A stretch of DNA of 57,188 nucleotides from Chloroflexota bacterium. Lineage in GTDB: Bacteria > Chloroflexota > Ktedonobacteria > Ktedonobacterales > JADMIN01. Numbering within the stretch: position 1 is the first letter of the stretch; each line of letters opens with the position of its first letter. This document shows, piece by piece, positions 7,182 to 15,400 of this stretch. The stretch spans positions 1-57,188 of the forward strand of contig JAKAIY010000004.1 of assembly GCA_021814145.1 (NCBI GenBank). The letters run 5' to 3'. Both the position numbers and the translations under genes were made by a program. The notes beneath the pieces are model-generated. The model saw only the letters and a program-made list of their open reading frames with translations. It had not been told where the DNA came from and ran no database searches.

Positions 7182-7520
7182 TTATGCCCTCGCGGCCAGA
7201 ACCCCTTCGATATGGCGCTGAAGTTCACCGCGTCGCTGTAGACCAACAACGCGATCAATTTCCTTGCCGCCCTTGAACAGAATCAGCGTCGGAATACCCT
7301 GAATGCCAAAGGCGCTCGGAGTCCGCATGTTGTCGTCGGTATTGAGCTTCGCGAAGACCATCTTGCCCTTATACTCTTCGGCAAGCGACTCGAAAGCGGG
7401 AGCCATCATCAAGCACGGGCCGCACCACGGAGCCCAGAAATCAACGATTACAGGAGTATCGGACTTAAGCACATCCCGCTCGAAGGTCTGATCGGTTGTC
7501 TCAATATACACGTCGGACAT
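7182..7520 (-). CDS. trx: Thioredoxin
   Basis: A 112-residue classical thioredoxin. The active site FWAPWCGPC places the redox pair at Cys33 and Cys36; the cis-proline motif GIPTLILFKGG follows in the second half. Thioredoxin reduces protein disulfides and persulfides in the cytoplasm. The ATG at 7520 is chosen because AGGAGG lies 6 bases upstream, which excludes the seven extra residues of the open frame. It is the first gene of an operon with the CsoR-family repressor and is preceded by a sigma-70 promoter with a likely operator. Confidence 0.95.
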   Translation of the reverse strand: MSDVYIETTDQTFERDVLKSDTPVIVDFWAPWCGPCLMMAPAFESLAEEYKGKMVFAKLNTDDNMRTPSAFGIQGIPTLILFKGGKEIDRVVGLQRRGELQRHIEGVLAARA

Positions 7521-7560
7521 CACATCCTCCTGGGTATTCAACCCTCTGCCCTGTTTCCAA

Positions 7561-7577
7561 TTACCCTACGGGGGTAT
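7561..7577. promoter_or_regulatory. Putative CsoR-family operator at the trx start point
   Basis: TTACCCTACGGGGGTAT is a GC-core pseudo-palindrome flanked by AT (TACCC, three bases, GGGGGTA). This matches the general shape of operators used by RcnR/FrmR/CstR-type repressors (AT-flanked runs of C then G). It lies 8-24 bases after the trx -10, over the predicted transcription start, so binding would block the operon that also encodes the repressor. Confidence 0.65.
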
Positions 7578-7584
7578 CGTATCA

Positions 7585-7614
7585 ATCTTAACACAGCCAG
7601 GTGAAAGGCGTCAA
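7585..7614 (-). promoter_or_regulatory. Sigma-70 type promoter of trx-csoR
   Basis: On the minus strand TTGACG (7614-7609), an 18-base spacer, and TAAGAT (7590-7585). The predicted start falls inside the CsoR-type operator, about 55 bases before the trx ATG. Confidence 0.65.
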
Positions 7615-7769
7615 CGCCCCGGATTAGGCCCGGATCACCTCTCGCGTATGCTATGCTCAATACTAGCGCATCACATCGCCAGATCGCCGCGTTCACGCCT
7701 CCAGGCGGGCAGCGAGCGCCGCTGGGGTATCGCACGCGATCCATTGAAGGACACCAGGAGGTGGTAACG

Positions 7770-8942
7770 ATGACGCTCCCGAATGGCGCTATCTACCTCG
7801 ATCACGCGGCGACAACCCCTGTTGACCCCCGTGTCATCGAGCGTATGCTCCCATATTTTTCCGAGCGGTTTGGCAATCCGAGCAGCGTCTATGGCCTCGG
7901 CAGGCTAAGCCTCGCGGCGATAGACGAGGCGCATGAACTGGTCGCCCGCTCGCTTGGCTGCCGGCCAACGGAGATTGTTTTCACAGGTGGCGGCAGTGAA
8001 GCTGACAACCTCGCGATCAAAGGCGTCGCATACGCCCAGCGCAGGCGGGGTAACCACATCATTACCAGCGCCATCGAGCACCATGCCGTCCTGCATACCT
8101 GCCAGCGTCTCGAGCGCGAGGGATATCGCGTCACCTATCTTCCCGTGGACACGTATGGGCAGGTGGATCCCGCCGATGTCGCCGCCGCCATCACGGACGA
8201 GACCGCGCTCGTGACGATCATGTTCGCCAATAATGAGGTTGGAACCATTCAGCCAATCGCCGAGATTGGCCGCATTTGTCGTGAGCGCCGTGTGCCATTC
8301 CATTGTGACGCGGTGCAGGCGGGCGGCGCGATGGAGCTGAATGTCGTCAGCCTGAACGTGGATATGCTCAGCCTTTCCGCCCACAAGTTCTATGGGCCGA
8401 AGGGGGTGGGGGTCCTCTACATCCGGCAGGGTACCCGCATCCAGCCGCAAATTCTGGGTGGCTCCCAGGAGCGTAACCGGCGCGCGGGCACAGAGAATGT
8501 TCCCGGCATCGTTGGCGCCGCGTACGCCCTTGATCTCGCCACGCGACAGCGGGACAGCGAAACGCCCCGCCTCATGGCGCTGCGCGACAGGCTCATCGAA
8601 GGGGTGTTAACTATTCCACGCGCGCGGCTTACCGGCCATCCCACACGCCGTCTGCCTAACAGCGCCAGTTTTGTCATCGAGGGCGTTGAAGGCGAGTCCA
8701 TGCTGCTCAACCTTGACCTGGTGGGCATCGCCGCATCCAGTGGCAGCGCCTGCACGTCAGGCGACATTGAGCCTTCGCATGTGCTGACCGCCATGGGATA
8801 TAGCGCGTCTGAGGCGCGCGGAAGCCTGCGGCTGACACTTGGCCACAGCAATGACGAGGAAGATATCCAGACGACCCTACAGCGGTTGCCAGAGATCGTC
8901 GAGCGGCTTCGGGGCCTCGCCACCAGGCCGGCCCTTCGCTGA
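7770..8942 (+). CDS. iscS: Cysteine desulfurase (IscS/NifS family)
   Basis: A 390-residue PLP enzyme that takes sulfur from cysteine as a protein persulfide for Fe-S clusters and thiolated cofactors. Seen: IYLDHAATTP at the N terminus, GSEADNLAIKG, the PLP lysine at residue 206 (SAHKFYGPKG), and the sulfur-carrying Cys328 in SSGSACTSGDIEPSHVL. The loop length around Cys328 fits the IscS/NifS group. The ATG at 7770 follows AGGAGGTGG closely; the open frame's extra 39 residues are excluded. It is divergent from trx-csoR, sharing a 249-base control region, and no scaffold (iscU) follows it. Confidence 0.94.
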   Translation: MTLPNGAIYLDHAATTPVDPRVIERMLPYFSERFGNPSSVYGLGRLSLAAIDEAHELVARSLGCRPTEIVFTGGGSEADNLAIKGVAYAQRRRGNHIITSAIEHHAVLHTCQRLEREGYRVTYLPVDTYGQVDPADVAAAITDETALVTIMFANNEVGTIQPIAEIGRICRERRVPFHCDAVQAGGAMELNVVSLNVDMLSLSAHKFYGPKGVGVLYIRQGTRIQPQILGGSQERNRRAGTENVPGIVGAAYALDLATRQRDSETPRLMALRDRLIEGVLTIPRARLTGHPTRRLPNSASFVIEGVEGESMLLNLDLVGIAASSGSACTSGDIEPSHVLTAMGYSASEARGSLRLTLGHSNDEEDIQTTLQRLPEIVERLRGLATRPALR

Positions 8943-8951
8943 GACGCTCGG

Positions 8952-8976
8952 ACTGGCAGGCGAGCTCGCGGCCAGT
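8952..8976. terminator. Two-way hairpin between iscS and the FHA gene
   Basis: ACTGGC..GCGAG/CTCGC..GCCAGT forms 11 base pairs with a small bulge in the 36-base gap between two convergent stop codons. No T tract. Confidence 0.45.
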
Positions 8977-8978
8977 GG

Positions 8979-10256
8979 TCACGACTTGTCGCTGTCCGCA
9001 GGCTTTTCAGGGGTCAGCCGGGGAGGCGCGAAACGCGGCTTGCTCGTATCGCGAGGGGCGAGCCGCATGCGCAGCGACGCCGAATCAGCGCTTTCCGCCG
9101 CGCCTTCAGGAACCGCGGGCGCGTCCGGATTTCCGGCTGTTCCTTCCTGTACGGTCAGGATGACATCGCCCAGGCGCAGGACATCGCCGCTAAACAGGCG
9201 GGCGGGTTCCGTCACCTGATCGCCATTGAGGAAAACGCCATTCTTGCTCTCCACATCAACAATGAAGTAGCCAGATGGCTGGCGCGTAATCTGGGCGTGC
9301 AGTCGCGACACGGAATCATCTGGGAGCGTGACGCCGCATGAGGCGTCACGGCCAATTGTTGTAATTGGAGCGGAGAGCGTCCACCGCCTGGCCTGCGCCG
9401 CGCCATCGTTCCAGACCAGCGCGAGCGCGGGGGCGTTAGATCCGAACGAGCCGGAGATCCCCGCTGTCTTGCGTGTCTCGGCCTCAGGGACGCGCGCGGG
9501 CTCTGGGTCTTCGGCTGGCGCGCCGGCGGGTAAATCGGACGAATCCGGAATCTCAAACTGAAACTGATGATTTCCGAATTCGAGCTGGTCGTGATTGCGC
9601 AGCGGCGACCTGCCTACGACTGTGAGGTGGTTGATTCTCGTGCCGTTTAAGCTCGACAGATCTATGAGCCAGGGGCTTCCGTTCTCCCAGCGGAGTTCCG
9701 CGTGATAGCGGGAAACCCGGTCATCAACCAGCGTCAAATCCGCGCCGGGGTCCCGTCCGACGAGAACGACTTCATGGATCAGCGGAATAGGGTGTGGGTC
9801 CGTCGCTGGCGGATTCGCGCTCAGTGTTCCCCATGGCGAGCCGCCGGGGCGGGCGGGCCGCTGGCGCCCGGGGTTCGCCAGCAGCGGCGCGGACAGCGCG
9901 CGGTTCCGTCGCGGCAAGGAATAGCCGCCAATCGGGACGGCGTACAGGACATACCAGATCATGGCGCCCAGAGGCGCCGCCCACCCGCAGAGCGCGGTAA
10001 AAGCGAGGGCGGTGGCCACTTCTGTGGCGCTCAGGCTGGGTCCATAAACCCCCAGGCGGTCCTGCGCCCATACAATCGGCGCGGTGTCGAGCGCGCTGGC
10101 GAGCAGGCAAGTCAGGAGCGCGCCCACCACCTGACCTGACAGGCCACGGCGTCGCAGAAGCGCCCAACCGGCGATCACCAGCGCGGAAAGCACCGCGCAC
10201 CCCAAACCGCCATAGAGGCTTGCCCCGAACCATGAGGGAAAGTCAGCCGGCCCCAC
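8979..10256 (-). CDS. Membrane protein with two FHA domains
   Basis: The 425-residue protein has three hydrophobic segments in the first 115 residues and then two forkhead-associated domains, which bind phosphothreonine peptides. FHA1: VGRDPGADLTLVDDRVSRYHAEL..SLNGTRIN (about residues 165-235). FHA2: IGRDASCGVTLPDDSVSRLHAQI..SKNGVFLNG (about 300-360). Both keep the GR, SR-x-H and NG residues that hold the phosphothreonine. A low-complexity linker separates them and a charged tail ends the protein. It starts with GTG 10256, 17 bases after the transglutaminase-like gene's stop, so the two form an operon. It probably recruits phosphorylated partners to the membrane; no Ser/Thr kinase gene is in the window. 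Confidence 0.85.
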   Translation of the reverse strand: MGPADFPSWFGASLYGGLGCAVLSALVIAGWALLRRRGLSGQVVGALLTCLLASALDTAPIVWAQDRLGVYGPSLSATEVATALAFTALCGWAAPLGAMIWYVLYAVPIGGYSLPRRNRALSAPLLANPGRQRPARPGGSPWGTLSANPPATDPHPIPLIHEVVLVGRDPGADLTLVDDRVSRYHAELRWENGSPWLIDLSSLNGTRINHLTVVGRSPLRNHDQLEFGNHQFQFEIPDSSDLPAGAPAEDPEPARVPEAETRKTAGISGSFGSNAPALALVWNDGAAQARRWTLSAPITTIGRDASCGVTLPDDSVSRLHAQITRQPSGYFIVDVESKNGVFLNGDQVTEPARLFSGDVLRLGDVILTVQEGTAGNPDAPAVPEGAAESADSASLRMRLAPRDTSKPRFAPPRLTPEKPADSDKS

Positions 10257-10273
10257 GCGACACGCCCCTCGCT

Positions 10274-11365
10274 TTACTCGATGGGCTCGATACCCTGCGA
10301 ACGCTCATACGCGATGTCTATCATCGCTGTCACCGCATGTGTGGAAAGATCAGTCGCATATTCAGCATCCCCATCAACGTTGGCTTGTGAGCCGAGCGCG
10401 CTTCCATTCAAGTCCGATGTTTCCCAGTACGCTCTTTGCGCATTCGCGCCCGCGCCTAGCGCCACCCCAAGATACGCGTGCGATGCTGTGAAAACGATAT
10501 AAGGGCGCATCCCCAGGCGCTCAACCGCCGACGCGAGAATCACGGTTGTCTCGACACACATTCCTGACGGCGAGTCGCTCGCCAGGATGTCGCCTGGCTC
10601 CCGCACAATCTGGGAATTCGTGCTCGTGAAGGGCGCGTTATCCGCGGAATAGCGCAGGTGGTAATCGTTCTGAAGCGCATCGAACAGCGCATCCACCTCA
10701 TCACGGACTTGCGACGCCGTTGCGCGCCCCTGGTCGTATCCGAACAGCGCGGGAAGGTTGTCGTACAACTCGGGATGATCGCGCAATTGCTGGGACGCTT
10801 TGCCGACCAGCGTCCCGACGTCAGGCGACTGCGGCGTGACCCACCCAGCGATGTACGGCGTTAAGTCCGTTCCTGTCAGTGGATCACGCCAGCGCATCCA
10901 CTGACGTGAGTACAGCGTGAGGCGCGCGCTCGTCTGACACATCGCATGGCCGGTAATCCGCGCCGTCGCCACTATCCGCGCGCTCCACTGGCTCGCGTCC
11001 GAGGAGGCGCTGAGGGCGCTCTGCGTGAGCAATGGTGGCTTGAACGCGAGCGCCTGAAACGATGGATCGCTCTGTACTTCTATCTCCTGAGGCGTGGTGA
11101 ATCCAGGAATCGAAACGGTCACTTTCGCGAGGGAGGGAGTCGCGCTCCGCACATTGACTGTCACGAGCTCGGGCTGATTGACATAGAGCCCCGCATAGAG
11201 CGCTGGCGGCGGGCTCCATGCGAGCAATCCACCGCACGAGAGTGAATAGGCGTCATACGCCGCCTGGTATTGCGCGTAGACCCGCATTCCCACAGCCACA
11301 TACACTACAGAGGCCGCTGCGAGCGCCACGAGTAGCGCGCTTAGCGCTATTCGCCGCTTGCGCAT
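10274..11365 (-). CDS. Membrane-anchored transglutaminase-like protein
   Basis: The 363-residue protein begins MRKRRIALSALLVAL, a basic start and one membrane segment, so the bulk is predicted outside the cytoplasm. In the C-terminal half, SPSGMCVETTVILASAVERLG, then ASHAYLGVALG and YWETSDLNG, give the Cys-His-Asp/Glu order of the transglutaminase/peptidase fold. The first half (VNVRSATPSLAKVTVSIPGFT) looks like a beta-rich Ig-type domain. The ATG at 11365 has AGGGGG 6 bases upstream; 24 upstream residues of the open frame are dropped. It is the first gene of a pair with the FHA protein. Crosslinking or hydrolysis of surface protein is possible, but no substrate can be named. Confidence 0.68.
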   Translation of the reverse strand: MRKRRIALSALLVALAAASVVYVAVGMRVYAQYQAAYDAYSLSCGGLLAWSPPPALYAGLYVNQPELVTVNVRSATPSLAKVTVSIPGFTTPQEIEVQSDPSFQALAFKPPLLTQSALSASSDASQWSARIVATARITGHAMCQTSARLTLYSRQWMRWRDPLTGTDLTPYIAGWVTPQSPDVGTLVGKASQQLRDHPELYDNLPALFGYDQGRATASQVRDEVDALFDALQNDYHLRYSADNAPFTSTNSQIVREPGDILASDSPSGMCVETTVILASAVERLGMRPYIVFTASHAYLGVALGAGANAQRAYWETSDLNGSALGSQANVDGDAEYATDLSTHAVTAMIDIAYERSQGIEPIE

Positions 11366-11532
11366 GCGTCGCCCCCTGACGCTGTTCCCAGCATCCATAC
11401 TCAGGATTGAGAATGCGGACATCCGCCGTATTTCCACTCGTCAAAGTAACATTCCATGCCATTCCCGCGCAATTCAGGGGGGACTTCCTGGGGAATCACG
11501 TTACTGCTCAGGAGCTTTGCCAAACAGCGAAA

Positions 11533-11556
11533 GGCCCCGGCATTAGCGCCGGGGCC
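11533..11556 (-). terminator. Intrinsic terminator after the membrane coiled-coil gene
   Basis: GGCCCCGGC and GCCGGGGCC form a perfect 9-bp stem around a 6-base loop; on the minus strand it is followed by TTTCG. It lies 50 bases after the stop at 11606 and shields the transglutaminase-like gene downstream. Confidence 0.65.
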
Positions 11557-11605
11557 CTTGCCTATATCGCCGTTGTGTGCGTGGGAAGAAACGAGGATTG
11601 GGCTT

Positions 11606-12205
11606 CTAACCGGCGTGATGTCCGGGAATATGCTCGGTGATGCCATGCTCGACGGACTGCGCGCCGTGCGCGACTCCGCCGATCACGCCCGCCACGCCAT
11701 GCTCCAGCGACTGCGCCTCATGCCCGACGCCGCTCACGACGTTCCCGACCACGCCCGCCGCGCCATGCTCCAGCGAGCCCGCCGCGCTCAGCGCGCCATG
11801 GCCGAGCTGCCCGGCTTCAGAGACCGCGGCGCGCGAGAACCGCTCGGCATCCACTTCGGCCTTCCTCGCGAGAATTTCCGCTTCCTTCGCGGCTTCACGG
11901 GCGACTTTTTCCGTCTCTTCGATCGCAAGCTCGATGGCCTTGATCATCGCGCGCAGCATCTCTTCAATCGCAACCGTGATCGCCGCCGCATAGCCAAACG
12001 CGACGCCCAGCGCCGCGGCCGCCAGATGAGTCAGTCCGCTTGGGGGGATAGTTTGGGTCAGTACCGCCGCGATCACTTCTGTCGCCAGCGCCACAAAAAT
12101 AAAGACTATCACGAATGTGATCGCCACCGCGCGCAGCGCGCGAAGAAACGCATGGAGCACATTTTTTGTCGCTGTGCCCGCAATAGTAAGAATCCTGCGC
12201 TCCAC
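11606..12205 (-). CDS. Membrane protein with coiled coil and Gly/His-rich tail repeats
   Basis: A 199-residue protein of no recognised family. Two hydrophobic segments lie near residues 20-45 and 55-80 (ALRAVAITFVIVFIFVALAT; LTHLAAAALGVAFGYAAAI). A charged Ala/Glu/Lys helix follows (AIEETEKVAREAAKEAEILA), fit for a coiled coil. The tail has degenerate repeats built on S-L-E-H-G-x-A-G-V-x-G around residues 137-190. The GTG at 12205 is chosen because GAGAGGAGG lies 7 bases before it. A longer open frame on the opposite strand (11456-12259) is rich in Arg and His as expected of a shadow. It has its own promoter and terminator. Confidence 0.62.
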   Translation of the reverse strand: MERRILTIAGTATKNVLHAFLRALRAVAITFVIVFIFVALATEVIAAVLTQTIPPSGLTHLAAAALGVAFGYAAAITVAIEEMLRAMIKAIELAIEETEKVAREAAKEAEILARKAEVDAERFSRAAVSEAGQLGHGALSAAGSLEHGAAGVVGNVVSGVGHEAQSLEHGVAGVIGGVAHGAQSVEHGITEHIPGHHAG

Positions 12206-12290
12206 TCGGAGCCTCCTCTCAGCCACCGTGACCGGGCGCCGCCACACCATCACGCCTGACCCGCGCCCCTACAGTAGTCAACGCCCAACC

Positions 12291-12319
12291 AGTATCAGGA
12301 ATCACACCTTCCCTATCAA
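12291..12319 (-). promoter_or_regulatory. Sigma-70 type promoter of the membrane coiled-coil gene
   Basis: On the minus strand TTGATA (12319-12314), 17 bases, GATACT (12296-12291), about 85 bases before the GTG at 12205. A 7-base inverted repeat ACACCTT (12304-12310) / AAGGTGT (12328-12334) overlaps the -35 and spacer and could be an operator. The rest of the 280-base gap up to 12485 shows nothing further. Confidence 0.5.
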
Positions 12320-12485
12320 TAGCCTGAAAGGTGTATGCCTGCCATTCCCCAGGCGTGAGCGCGGAAAACACCCCGTTACAGCATCTACGGGACATTGTTT
12401 TATCACAGCGCTATGGCGCGGCCCAAATGGCCTATCACGCCCGGAGGTTTGGAGGGCGCCGGGCGTACATCGCGGGTGGCGCGGC

Positions 12486-15400
12486 TCATTCCGGACAGGC
12501 GGCCGCGAACGGGCAGCGCTGGCATCGCCACTCGTCGGGATTGGCGTGGAAGTCCCCTCGCATGATTCCCGACGCCGCTTCCAGCGCTTCGCGGGTCAGG
12601 CGCGCGCGTTGCCGCGCTGAGAGTGTGACTGGAGCGATAGCGCCTGTGGCGAGGTTATGCTCAATCACGCGCCCCGCTTCGCCAGCCAGCGCCTCATAGG
12701 AGGCGGCCTCCGAGAAGAGGTCGCGCAGTGTTGGTGTGGTGTCTGCCTGGCTGCTCCGGTAGCGCACAACAATTCGGGGATTCCCGGCCCGCTGCGTGGC
12801 TGAGGCTGTCCCGGCGCCGCGCGTATCGGAAGAAGCGGCGATGGTCTCGATCTCTCCCCGGATTTTCAATTCGCCGATATTGACGGTTACTTCCCGCCCG
12901 TGCGCTTCTCCTATCAGCGCGTCCGCAGCGTCTGGCTCTCTCTGGCGCTGGTTAAATCGCGTCCAGAGGCGCTCAACAGTAGCCCTTGCCTGGCGCGAAT
13001 AGTAGGCTTCGAGAACCGCGTTGTGTGGAGCGCCCGCGCCGCCAGAACTGAGCCGTTCTTCTTCAAGGGTGGCCCGCCAGCGTTCCTCCACCAGCGCGAT
13101 CGTTTCCTCGCGGCTCAAAAACGCTCCATTTCGCTGGCGGCTCTGGGCATACGCGCGAACGACTTCATCCGTCGTCCGCCGTATCGCCCTGTTGAAGAGC
13201 GACACCAGCGACGCGGGTGACCACAGGTTGTCTACATACCGGTACGCGTACTGTCTTGGACAGCGCTGGTAGGTTTCCAGCTCAGTGATGTCGAAGACCG
13301 CGCTGGAATTTTCCAGGCCTGTCTGAGATGACGCGCGAGCGGCGCCCTCGCTGTGAGCGTCGGCCGCCACCTCACTGGTTTCGGCCCATCGTTCACACGC
13401 TATGCGCTCGCCCATCTCGCGCTGGAGCGGAGCGAGAAAAGGCGAGACTGTATACTGCGCGCGCCCGTACCGACGGGCGTGGCTGAGGATGAGCTCGTCG
13501 CGGGCGCGTGTTATCGCGACATAAAACAGCGACGCCTCGTCTGATAGCCCTTCGTCTTTTTCCGCGGGGGAATCACTGGAATCACTGGCCCGGATCAGCC
13601 GCGCCACAATGGACGGCCGGCCGGTGAGCGGGAAGCGTCTGTTGACGAGCTGGGGAAGATAGACCACCGGAAATTCCAGCCCTTTGCTCGCATGCGCGGT
13701 CATCACCCGGACCGCGTCAGCGCCCTGGCCGGGAATCCTGTCGAGCGTATCAAGGCGCAACACCGACGCGGCGCGGAGAAATTCGGCGAATCCCGCCCAA
13801 TCCGCGCTTTCCTCTTTTGCGCCTGCCGCCGCCTGCCAGCTATCGAAGGCGCGAGCGAGGTCGAGCAGCCGTTGCAGCGCCGCGGCGTCTTCCGGCTTCC
13901 TCTCACGCTCCCGCAGCAATCGCTCGCCAATCCGCGTGAACGAGAAACAGTAGAGGCAGAGGCCCGCCGCTGTTGATGGCGCCGTGCGCAGCGCTACGAG
14001 AATGCGCCCAAGCCGCCGCATCGCGGCCCGTCCCGCGTCCGAGACGCCCGCGACGCCGCTCGCGCGCAGCGCCAGATCGAGCGGCGCTGTGCGCCGGTAT
14101 CGGGCTTCGCGCAGCATCGCGGTGGCGTCATCCCGTGTGAAAGCATGCTCTGGCTGTAAGCCCGCGCGAATCAATCCCGCTCCCGATGGTTCGCTCAGCA
14201 GGCTTACAACCGCGATACAGCGTTTGCTCGTATCCTTGTCCAGCGCGCTTGCCACTGTATATGTTGGAATGCCGCGAGCGCCGAGTCCAATGGCGACCTG
14301 CTCCATCTGCCGCCGGGTTCGCAGCAGCACGGCCTGCTCCTGATACGCGCGTCCGCCCTGATGGCGCTCTTCAATGGCCCGCGCTATTCCGGCCAGCTCG
14401 TCTTCACTGGTCTCGGCTGAGGCGATGCGGACCGCAGCGCGCGCGCCAGGCGCTTCGTCCGTTTCAACGCGGGTCGCCTCCAGCGGCGATCTGCCAGCCA
14501 TCGGCGAGAATTCCGCGGCGAACGCGCTCGCCGCGTCAAGAATTATCCCTCGCGAGCGATAATTGCGGACCAGCGTGACGACATGCGCGCCAGTGAATGT
14601 CTCGCTAAATCGGTGGACAATGCCGGGATCAGCGCCACGGAACCGGTAGATCGCCTGGTCCGCGTCACCCACAGCCCACAAGCCGCTACCCGCTGACGCC
14701 AGTTCGCGCAAGAGCGCGCCCATCGCTCGGTTGATGTCCTGATACTCGTCCACAAGCAGGTATGGCCAGCGCGCCGCGACCTCCCCGGCAATCTCGCGCC
14801 GCTCAGTGAGCAGCCGCACAGTGAGCGCGACGACATCGCCATAGTCCACGCTTCGCTGTTCATTCAGGCGGCGCTGGTAGAGACCGAAGATCAGGGCGAA
14901 TTCTAGCTGGCGCTCCGCCGCGTCCCGCTGGTTGTCATCTTCCGCCTTGCGCAAGGCGCTTTCCGCCGCGCTGGACACCTCTGCCGCGCTGAGCAGGTCG
15001 TCTTTCGCGCGTGAGATCGCCTGCTGGATGTCTCCCACGTGGAGATCTGGCGCGAGTGGGGACGAGAAAAAGCGCAGTGGCGCTTCCCGCATCACCTGCC
15101 GCAAGAGAAAATACAGCTCAAGCTCAGAGGCGAGCTGGATGTCCTGGGGCAATCCAATGAGGCCTCCATGCCGCCCGAGCACATCGAGGCAAAAGCGGTG
15201 AATGGTGCTGATGAATGGGGCCACGGATGTGTCCGCTCCCATGAGCGCGCCGCTCACACGCTCGCGTAGCTCCGCCGCCGCCTTGCGGGAGAATGTGAGC
15301 GCCAGGATTTCTTCCGGCTTCGCGCCCCGCTCTTGAGTGAGGTGCGCGATACGCGCGACCAGGGTAGACGTTTTCCCTGAACCCGGCCCGGCGATCACGA

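Noticed and set aside
6785-7276. 163-codon plus-strand frame opposite the CsoR-family regulator
   Set aside because: Covers the regulator, whose family match and ribosome site are clear.
11456-12259. 267-codon plus-strand frame opposite the membrane coiled-coil gene
   Set aside because: Arg- and His-rich, no hydrophobic core, while the minus strand has two membrane segments, a coiled coil and a ribosome site.
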